From: Coix lacryma-jobi var. lacryma-jobi
Lineage: Eukaryota; Streptophyta; Magnoliopsida; Poales; Poaceae
Assembly (NCBI GenBank): GCA_009763385.1
Contig: CM019824.1
Coordinates: 158,156,357-158,220,356, forward strand
Direction: 5' to 3'
DNA: 64,000 nucleotides
Shown: piece by piece, positions 53,273 to 62,500 of the stretch
Numbering within the stretch: the stretch's first letter is position 1
How the letters are laid out: each line of letters starts with the position of its first letter
Made by a program: the position numbers and the translations under genes
The notes under the pieces: model-generated
Database searches by the model: none
The model's input: the letters and a program-made list of their open reading frames with translations, nothing else
What the model was told of the DNA's origin: nothing

Positions 53273-56200
53273 ATGGCGTCTTCCGACTCAACGTCGACTA
53301 CGAGCTCGACTAGCGAAAGTTGCAGTGCTTCTGAGTCTCCCCGCCGTGAAATTAGCGCCGAAGTTTCGATTGGATCCGGGGACGCTGCGCGGGTTCCAAG
53401 CCACGACGGGAGTTTATCGGATGAGGGGGACTCTGGTGTGGTTTCTGTGCCGACGGATTGCTCCTTCTTCCTCGGTGCTTCGCGAATGACGCCCGCTGGC
53501 CTGCAAGCTCTGGCTACCGAAGGACCCCTGCGGAAAGATCACTTGGCCAGCTGCCGAATCCCAGGCGATGAGGAAGTGCCGATTCCGCGACCCAATGAGG
53601 CCATTGTTTTTCGCGCTTATTTCGCCGCTGGCTTGGATTTTCCTCTCGAGGGTTTCGTCTCGGACGTTCTCTCAGGATTCGGGATACAACTCCACCAGTT
53701 GACGCCGAACGCTTTCGTCAGGCTCAGCGTGTTCGCCCAGGCTATGAAGATGTTGGGCTGTGAACCGCGGGCGGATGTTTTCGTGCGGTTCCACGACATT
53801 CACCGTCGGGCGACACAAGTGGACGATCCTTTCCTGGGGGAGAAGCTGCCCAGCGAAATCGGGTGCATTAATTTCGTTCCACGGAAAACTCGAGGCGCCA
53901 TTTCGATTTCGCTCGTCTACCAAAACAAATGGCCAGAATGGAAACGCTCTTGGTTCTACTATCGCGTCTGCTCAGACGAAGCTGTCGCTGAAGCGTTGAG
54001 CAGAGGGGAGAGGAAAGGTTCTCCACTTGTCTCAATTTTAGAGAAGTGTCCGGGCAGACACCTTCCGCCCGTTGTGTTGAGGGATGCGGAAGCTATTCGT
54101 GGCGGGGATGCTTTTGCTCTCACCGCTCGGTTTCAAATTAGCCGGGATTTAGTGGAAGAGTGGATGGCAATTGGAATGAACCCACTTTGCAGTGCGACCT
54201 CATTTGAGGAGTTTTGGGACAAAGATGGGTATCGCGGCCCCCTGCTGCTTTTAGAGAGGCCCATGAATTTTGGTGACGATGACTCCTACGTGGAGTATAT
54301 CGAAAGTGAGGCTAAGGCGATCTGTGGGCCGTATCTGAGAAAGGAAAGCGAGTTCCAACTTGGCAACCTTGGTCGGAGCCGTCGCTTGAATCGTGCCTTC
54401 GACGCTATGGGCATCACGTATGCCGGGAGGCCTTTGGTTGACGAAGTTGAAGGGGAAGCAAGGACATCCAAGGCGAAAGGTAAGGGCGTGACTCGGCGCG
54501 GGGGGCGCAGCGGTGTAGTTCCTCGGCGAAAAGCTGCCACTGAAGTTGGCGATATTCGCATTGGTCGTTTAATTGCGAAACCGCTGCTCAAAAGCAAAGG
54601 GGGATTCTTGGAATCGATCCCTGACGTTGACCCTTTCGACCATCCAGGGGTGGTTAGTTCTTCCGTTTATGCGCTATTTAATCTAAACTTTTTTGCGTCG
54701 TGTGCTTGGCCTCGACTTTTCATATCTGGCTTGTGCATATGTGCTTTTTAGCCGAATGTCTTATTGCTTTTTCGCGCTGTTTTTGTTTGTTCGTTCTTTT
54801 GCAGAGTGCATCGCAAGCTGGGGGTATGGCTCCAAAAAGGTATGGCTTGCCACTTTCGCGGGCCGCGTTTGACGACGACACGTCAGTCGCCGACATGCCT
54901 ACTTTCGCAAAAGTTGGAGCTCGAAAACCTTCCGGCCCGGCCGATAACGCGGAGCGCCCGGCCAAGAAAGCGAAAGCGCCGCGGCCGGATGCATCTATGC
55001 CGGCGCCGGGCGAGAGGGGCGCCGTTGGTGAAAGGGAAAGTGCTCCACTGAAGACGCCTGCTCCTGTTGTTGACAAAGGTAAAGTACAGCTTTCGCCGGC
55101 TTGCATTCGCTTAACTCAGGAGATGGTTGAAGGGCAGCTCTTGGGCTACGGACGACTGGTTCTCGAAGGGATGCCATCGGACTACGAGAACCCGCATTTT
55201 TATACTGGCCTGAGCTCGTCGAATGACACAGACGAGGCGAAAGAAAGATCTTATTGCGTTGCTCGTTCTTTAGGTGCGCCCTCGGACGCTCAACTCGCCT
55301 CTCGGCTTGACTATCGCCGAGCCGGGCTTCTTCCCGATAGCAGCGAGGAGGCCACAAAATTTGTGGAGTTTTCGCAGAGGGCCTTCGTCGCTCCGGAGGT
55401 GGAGAGGGACCTTCTAAAAGTCAGCAGCTTGAAGCTTGACGACGCTTTGTCGTTTCATCTCGCAAGCGTACGTTTTGGACTCTCTTCGCTTTCTTTTGGG
55501 CTCGCTTTTGGAGCTTTCTAATCGTATTCTACCGTATTGTTCTGATTTCGCAGGCTGCTGTTATTGCCCGCAGTCAAAGCAACCAGAGGGACCTTTATAC
55601 TCGCAAGATCGAGCACGAAAAGCAAGAGCTCGAGACTCAAGTCAAGAACTTCGACGCGCAAGTGATAAAACTTGCCTCCGACCTTGAGCAGCAAGCTAAG
55701 AAAGCGGAAGCCGAGCGCGCCTCGAGGAAGGCCAGCCAGAAGGAGGTGGATGGCCTCAAAAAAGAGCTTTCGCAGCTGCGGGCCGCCCAAGCCGAAAGGG
55801 AAAGATTGCTTTTAACTGCCGCTGAAGAGGCCGCGACTCGCTTTCGCGAATGCCTCCGCAGCATCGGCGTTGTGGCTGAAGGTCCTTCGGAGCGCAGCGT
55901 TGAAGACATTGTTGGTTGGATTCGCTCTGAGATGGAGTCGCTGGAAGGACACATGGCCCTTGGCCGAGACTACGCCGCCGTCACCGGTATCAAGGCGATC
56001 GGTCATAGCCTTGTGGACGTCGGCTGCTCCCATATCGCGGAGCTTTCGGTCAAGGAGGTCGACTATTATTGGCGCACCCCCGAAGCGGCGAAAGCGCTCG
56101 GGAAAAGGTTTTTCGATGAGTTTTGGCTGGCCGGTGGAAACGACATGTCCCTTATGCAGGCTGCAGTGGCTCGTGGGAGGGTATTGTTTAACTACCGCTT

Positions 56201-56482
56201 AGTCTTTTTGCCTGGCTCATTTGATTGCTATCGCCCTCTTTGTTGCATCGCGCGGCTTCGGCCGATGCTTTGTTTGAGATTTCATCCTTTTTGCAGACTC
56301 TGGAAGAGAAAGCGCACATTCGGCGAGTGTTCACAGATTTCATTTCCGAAAGACGGGCACGCGAGGCTGAGCCGGAGGACGAAGCAAGTACGCCTGCGCC
56401 TAACGATGAAGTACCCAAAAGCTCGGCCGCGGCTACCGCTCGTGAACCGAATGTTTCTCAAGATGCCGCGGTAGTTGAATGA
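53273..56482 (+). CDS. Antisense additional ORF of the Tat element, four exons, 951 residues
   Basis: Exons are 53273-54652, 54805-55467, 55554-56180 and 56297-56482. All donors are GT and acceptors AG, every intron is phase 0, and the joined frame has no internal stop. Residues 1-60 are Ser/Glu-rich. About 90-340 forms the core resembling the plant family named putative gypsy-type transposon (Pfam Transposase_28, known from grass Gypsy elements), with motifs such as FRAYFAAGLDFPL and a conserved Trp/Tyr-rich block (WKRSWFYY). A basic stretch near 398-425 and another (PAKKAKAP, about 512-519) look like nuclear localisation signals. Exon 3 (682-890) begins with a long coiled coil rich in Glu/Lys/Ala. 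Exon 4 is a short acidic tail. Antisense ORFs of this kind are known in Tat elements such as Grande (gene 23), with unknown function. The start is the ATG right after the leader acceptor. Confidence 0.8.
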
Positions 56483-56560
56483 TGCTTCTAGGGCTTGTCT
56501 TCAAAGTGTTGGCTAGTTATTGTCCTTGGAACTCGTGTAAAGTTTGAAACTTAAGTTCGA

Positions 56561-56944
56561 ATGTTGTATGTTGAACAGGGTGTGGATGCGGGAACGCCGG
56601 ACGTTCTCGACATTTGCCCGTTAACGATTATGTCAGGCGATATCTGTGTTGGCGGTGACTTGTGGAGGAGCTATCACACTAGATTTCCGTTGGCGTCTCT
56701 TTCGGCCTATATGAGAAAGCGCGCCAAAAAACTTAGATGCACTGAAGAACGACTGCAGGCTTTTTATGAAACATGCGATCCGCGCGAACTGGAGTTGAGG
56801 CGAATGAGACGGGGGGCTTCGCGTGCTCCCCCAGGCTTTGACGGTGCAGCTTTCGTTAAGTTGGAGCCTGAAGATGCCGTCCCTTCACCAGACGAAAGAA
56901 GATATAGCATTTTGCTTGGCCGCGGAAGTGGTTCGTGGCCTTGA
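56561..56944 (+). CDS. Small ORF 3' of the antisense gene, 127 residues, unknown
   Basis: An open frame 80 bp beyond the stop of the four-exon gene on the same strand. It has a moderately hydrophobic start, a basic middle (MRKRAKKLRCTEERLQAFYE) and an acidic end. No family is recognised. The phrase gttgaacag followed by ggtgtgg near 56578 could be a splice acceptor, so this may be an alternative last exon of the antisense transcript rather than a separate gene. A possible polyadenylation signal (aatgaaatgaatg) follows near 56977. It may also be simple 3' untranslated sequence. Confidence 0.4.
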   Translation: MLYVEQGVDAGTPDVLDICPLTIMSGDICVGGDLWRSYHTRFPLASLSAYMRKRAKKLRCTEERLQAFYETCDPRELELRRMRRGASRAPPGFDGAAFVKLEPEDAVPSPDERRYSILLGRGSGSWP

Positions 56945-57179
56945 GTTGCATTGTACAAACTTTACTTCGAGTCCAATGAAATGAATGTGTTCATTTGGAA
57001 GTCTTACTTTCGTTGTTAATTGTAGTTTGCGAAAGTGCGTTTTTCGTTTGCGCTTGTTCTGTCGCTTAGATGGGCGTGTGAGTCGGGCCCGCCTCCGCAC
57101 GGTTGAGCTAGGGTTGGTTGCTTTCACGAGTAGACTTTCGATGCGAAGCCTTCGGCCCAACGTAAAGACGCGAGGGGCG

Positions 57180-58160
57180 GTAGTTGTCGCGCGAGGGAGC
57201 TTTCGCTGCGAGCCCCCCGGCCGATAGTAAAGACGCGCCCGCCCCCACACACTTAGACGAGGGGCGGTAGCTTTCGCGCGAGGGAGCTTTCGGTGGTAGC
57301 CCCTCGGCCGATAGTAAAGACGCGCCCGCCCCCCACACTTAGACGAGGGGCGGTAGCTTTCGCGCGAGGGAGCCTTCAGTGCGAGCCCCTCGGCCGATAG
57401 CAAAGAAGCGCCCGCCCCCACTTACTTAGGCGAGGTGCGTTAGCATTCGCGCGAGGGAGCTTTCGGTGCGAGCCCCTCGGCCGATAGCAAAGACGCGCCC
57501 GCCCCCACTCACTTAGGCGAGGTGCGTTAGCATTCGCGCGAGGGAGCTTTCGGTGCGAGCCCCTCGGCCGATAGCAAAGACGCGCCCGCCCCCACTCACT
57601 TAGGCGAGGGGCGTTAGCATTCGCGCGAGGGTGCTTTCGGTGCGAGCCCCTCGGTCAATAGCAAAGACGCGCCCGCCCCCGCACACTTAGGCGAGGGGCG
57701 TTAGCATTCGCGCGAGGGAGCTTTCGGTGCGAGCCCCTCGGCCGATAGCAAAGACGCGCCCGCCCCCACACACTTAGGCGAGGTGCGTTAGCATTCGCGC
57801 GAGGGAGCTTTCGGTGCGAGCCCCTCGGCCGATAGCAAAGACGTGCCCGCCCCCACTCACTTAGGCGAGGGGCGTTAGCATTCGCGCGAGGGTGCTTTCG
57901 GTGCGAGCCCCTCGGCCGATAGCAAAGACGCGCCCGCCCCCGCACACTTAGGCGAGGGGCGTTAGCATTCGCGCGAGGGAGCTTTCGGTGCGAGCCCCTC
58001 GGCCGATAGCAAAGACGCGCCCGCCCCCACACACTTAGGCGAGGGGCGTTAGCATTCGCGCGGGGGAGCTTTTCGGTGCGAGCCCCTCGGCCGATAGCAA
58101 AGACGCGCCCGCCCCCACACACTTAGGCGAGGGGCGTTAGCATTCGCGCGAAGGCGCTTG
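57180..58160. repeat. Tandem array of about 11 units of 87 bp
   Basis: The phrase gcgagcccctcggccgatag recurs at 57208 (diverged), 57294, 57381, 57468, 57555, 57642, 57729, 57816, 57903, 57990 and 58078. Spacing is 87 bp throughout except 86 and 88 at the two ends. Units are over 90 percent alike in the middle and more diverged on the left, as in an array that grows from inside. Each unit carries ttcgcgcgag and gacgcgcccgccccc motifs rich in CpG. The minus-strand frames over this array only reflect the repeat. Confidence 0.92.
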
Positions 58161-58699
58161 ATAATTCGGTTGACGTAAATGTCTTTATGAACGCAACATG
58201 GGGGCATACAATCGACTATGATTATGATATTGCTCGTATTGCTGTCCAGCCGCATGCACGGCTTGGTTCATCTCCTATCTTTGGTTTGAGATGGGAAAGC
58301 CACTCGACAGTACTACCGCCTACAGTTACCAGATTGGTGACGATAGGTGGACGCGATGCCGATGACACGATCATAAAAGCGAAAGCGTAGCTCCTGATGC
58401 TTCCTACTCGCATTTTCGATAATGAGCTGACTACCTGGAACTAACATTTTGAAGAGCCTCGGTAGTTTAGGATGGATGGGAGGCTTGCACTTTGTTGCCT
58501 ATTTATACTGCCTTGCCCGTGGTACAGGACGACCGCATTTACTCACCTGGCTGTATTTGTGATCACTTGGTAGGTGAAAGGTTAATACAACATTTACGTT
58601 TTAGCGGCTGTAAATGCTTGCCAGCTGCCGTTTGTTTTGCCCTACTAGGGCTGATGGGCTTGGCCTCCGCTACCATTCTCCCCTTTCGGCGATGGGGGG
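58161..58699. other. Spacer between two tandem arrays, no gene seen
   Basis: About 540 bp of mixed composition without a convincing frame or terminal repeat. Part of it (58250-58400) is less CpG-rich than the arrays and might be an older fragment of the element's 3' region. Confidence 0.4.
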
Positions 58700-59287
58700 C
58701 TGGTTTTGCATAGCCCGCAAGCTTTCGTTCAGCCCTCGTTTTGTCGGAGGATCGGTTTGTTCATGGCCCGCAGGCCTTCGTTCCGCCCTCGCATTTTGTC
58801 GGAGGGTCGGTTTTTTCATAGCCCGCAGGCTTTCGTTGCGCCCTCGCATTTTGTCGGAGGGTCGGTTTTTTCATAGCCCGCAGGCTTTCGGTCCGCCCTC
58901 ACATTTTGTCGGAGGGTCGGTTTTTTTCATAGCCCGCAGGCTTTCGTTCCGCCCTCGCATTTTGTCGGAGGGTCGGTTTTTTTCATAGCCTGCAGGCTTT
59001 CGTTCCGCCCTCGCATTTTGTCGGAGGGTCGGTTTCTTTCATAGCCCGCAGGCTTTCGTTCCGCCCTCGCATTTTGTCGGAGGGTCGGTTTTTTCATAGC
59101 CCGCAGGCTTTTGGTCCGCCCTCGCATTTTGTCGGAGGGTCGGTTTTTTTCATAGCCCGCAGGCTTTCGTTCCGCCCTCGCATTTTGTCGGAGGGTCGGT
59201 TTCTTTCATAGCCCGCAGGCTTTCGTTCCGCCCTCGCATTTTGTCGGAGGGTCGGTTTTTTTCATAGCCCGCAGGCTTTCGAGATTG
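58700..59287. repeat. Tandem array of about 11 units of 55-57 bp
   Basis: The phrase atagcccgcaggctttcg recurs at about 58713, 58766, 58821, 58876, 58932, 58988, 59044, 59099, 59155, 59211 and 59267. Each unit also holds ccgccctcgcattttgtcgg and agggtcggttttttt. The length varies by the size of the T run. The array lies just beyond the end of pol, in the 3' part of the minus-strand transcript. Confidence 0.9.
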
Positions 59288-59586
59288 TCAGTGGAGGTAA
59301 GGGGTCTCCTCCGCGTTAGCTCCCTGACATTCTCTTTTCATATTTTAATGACGAATGTCTCAACCCTATGTTTGGTTGACTTCGTCTGTTGTCGAGCCAG
59401 GTGATATCTTGGGGGAACTACACTTACTTTCGCAATGTAGCGATTACATTCGGCTGCCTCGTTAAAAAACCTCGCACCTCGATTCAGGGCTTCCCCCGCG
59501 AGGAAAAAGAGCGCAGCCGATTTTTTTTATTACAAAAATGGTGATAGATGAAAAAGGAAATTATATCAAAATTCGACGGAGATAAA

Positions 59587-62500
59587 TCATGGGTAGAAAC
59601 GGCGCAGGTTGCTCGCGTTCCATGTATGGGTTGATTCTTCGCCCTTGTCATTCATCAACTGGAATACACCCGGAGCCGCCATGCTTGCCACAACGAAAGG
59701 GCCTTGCCACTGTGATTGCAGCTTACCTTGCTTATCTGGCTACTGAATGGTGACCATGTCACCAGGCTTGATATCCTTTCGGATTATCGTCTTGTCCTTG
59801 TGATGCTTCGTTTCGGCGTGGTACTTTTCAAGGTTGTCTGCGGCCTGCAATCTTACTTCTTCGACGGTGTCGAGCTCGACGTGTCTTTGCTCTTCAGTAG
59901 TTGGGGTCATTTCGGTTCGGAAGGAACCCAGCTTTACTTCTTCCGGGGTTACTGCTTCCTCGCCGTAAAGTAGCCTGAATGGGGTGAAGCCGGTAGCTCT
60001 GGACCGTGAAATGTTGTGTCCCCATACAGCTGTTGTTAGGGTGTTGGCCCACTTGCCTTTCGGCGAGTCGTACAGTGTTTTCGAAATTGCTAAAAAGATT
60101 AAGCCATTCGCTCTCTCGACGGCCCCGTTTGCTTGCGGGTAATTTACAGAAGCGAAATTGAGCTTGATGCTGAGTTCATCACAAAAATTCCTAAATTCGG
60201 CGCAATCGAACTGCTTCCCATTGTCGCAGGTGATGAATGACGGAACACCGAAGCGACAGATTATCCTCTGCCAGACGAACTTGGTTAAAGAGGTGGAAGT
60301 TATGCTGGCGAGGGCCTTCGCTTCCACCCATTTGGTGAAATACTCAAGAGCTACCGCTGCAAAACGCAAGTTGCCTGGGGCTGCTGGTAGCGGACCAACT
60401 ATGTCGATGCCCCACCTCTGCAATGGCCAGGTCGGCACTATCGGCGTGGTCTCATTTGCTGGGGCTTTCTGATTTTTGGCGAACATCTGGCAACCTTTGC
60501 AACATTTGACCAGCTCTTTGGCATCTGATGTAGCGGAAGGCCAGTAAAATCCTTGTCTCATTGCTCTGTGCGCTATCTCGTGAGGCCCTCTATGCGCTCC
60601 GCACATTCCGGCATGCATTTCTTCGAGTAGCTGAATGCTTTCGCGCTGACTTATGCATTTCAGAAGAGGTGTTGTTATTCCATTTTTGAACAACTGCTCT
60701 CCGATGATTGCGTAACCTTTCGCTCTGCTTGCCATTCTTTCGGCATCCTTCCTAGACTGCGGCTCGTAAGTCCTAGCTAAATAGGCGAATATCTGTGACC
60801 TCCAGTCATCACTGACGATAGCATGTATCGGGCTTGGATGTTCTTCCTCCTCTTTCACGGCCTTTGCCGAAAGGACCTGATAGAACACATCTGATGGCAG
60901 CGGTAGATTTTGTGCTGCGGCTTTGGCCAGCTCGTCTGCCTCTGCGTTTTCGGCCCTTGGGATGTGACGCAAGGTGAAACCAGTGAAATATTTCTCCATT
61001 CTTCTGATTGCCGCCAGATACTTGGCTAGCTCTGGTTCTCTTGCAGTGAAATCCTTTTCGGCATGACCGACAACCACTTGGGAATCCGACTTGACTATGC
61101 ATCTTCTCGCTCCGATTGCTCGAAGCTTTCGTAAACCTAGAAGCATGGCCTCGCATTCGGCAGTGTTGTTGGTTGTAAGGAACTGCAGCCTCGCGGCAAA
61201 TCTGACCTTCGGTCCTCTTGGTGGTGTAAGGATCGCTGAGATTCCGGCTCCGGCCATTCCCCATGCGCCGTCACAATTTACTGTCCACACAGGCTCTTCG
61301 AATTCAAGCGTTGTGTCGAAAGCGGCGAGAGTCCAGTCTGCTATGAAATCCGCTAATGCCTACGACTTGATTGCGGATCGGTGCTGGAAGTCGATCACGT
61401 ATTCGTTGAGCTCCGCCGCCCACTTGCCGATTCGGCCGATAGCTTCGTTGTTGCGGAACAGGGCTTCCAATGGCTGAGCCGAAAGTACTATGATGTGATG
61501 GGACTGAAAGTAGTGCTTCAGTTTTCTAGAGGCCATTACTACTGTGTAAGCTATCTTCTCCAGCTCTGAGTAGTTCATTTTTGCACCCGAGAGGGCCTCG
61601 GAGACGAAATAGATTGGGAACTGCGTCATCCCGTTTTCATGCTCCTTCTCTTCCACCCGTACTGCGCTTACGGTGGTGTGCGATGCTGCGAGATACAGCA
61701 AGAGTGTCGCTTCCGGCGACGGTTTGGATAGCGTGGTCAGCTTTGTTAAATACTCCTTTAGCTGCTGAAAAGCTTGGTGCTGCTCTTCCCCCCAATCGAA
61801 AGGGTCGGAGCTACGCAGAGTTCGGAAGAAAGGCAGCCCTCTTTCGGCGGACCTTGCGATGAATCTGTTCAAAGAAGCCAGTCTTCCTGTCAACTTTTGC
61901 ACTTGCTTTCGGTTTGAGGGTGGTTGCATATTGATGATTGCCGCTATCTTGTCGGGATTAGCTTCAATTCCTCTTGCCGATACTAGACAACCCAGGAGCT
62001 TGCCTTTCTTGATGCCGAAAATACACTTGTCAGGGTTGAGCTTCAGACCGCTCTTTCGGATATTGCCGAAAGTCTCGAGCAAGTCCGCTTGATGATCTTC
62101 CTGTCTATCGCTCTTGACTACTATATCGTCGACGTAAGCCAACAAGTTTTTCTTTTGCTTTTGGCTTTCGAACACTTTGTCAGTCATCCTTGAGAAAGTA
62201 GGGCCAGCATTCCGCAGCCCCTCCGGCATTCGCCGATAGCAGTATGTACCTGTAGGGGTGATGAAACTGGTTTTCTCCTCATCGTCGGGATGAAGCCAAA
62301 TCTGGTGATAGCTTGAAAAACAATCTAGCAAGCTCATTATTTCACAGCCAGATGCAATGTCGACAAGCTTGTCGATACGAGGCAAAGGATACGGATCCTT
62401 CGGGCAGCATTTGTTGAGGTCGGTGAAATCGACGCACATTCGCCATTTTCCGTTCTTCTTTTTCACCAAGACGACATTCGCCAGCCATTCGGGATACTGG

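Noticed and set aside
57655..58122. 155-residue repetitive protein on the minus strand
   Set aside because: It is the translation of the 87-bp array (29 codons per unit), with no start or promoter context of its own. The 87-bp length is a multiple of three, which keeps the frame open by chance.
57180..59287. CRISPR-like regular repeats
   Set aside because: The repeats are contiguous without unique spacers, lie in a plant retrotransposon and have no cas genes nearby.
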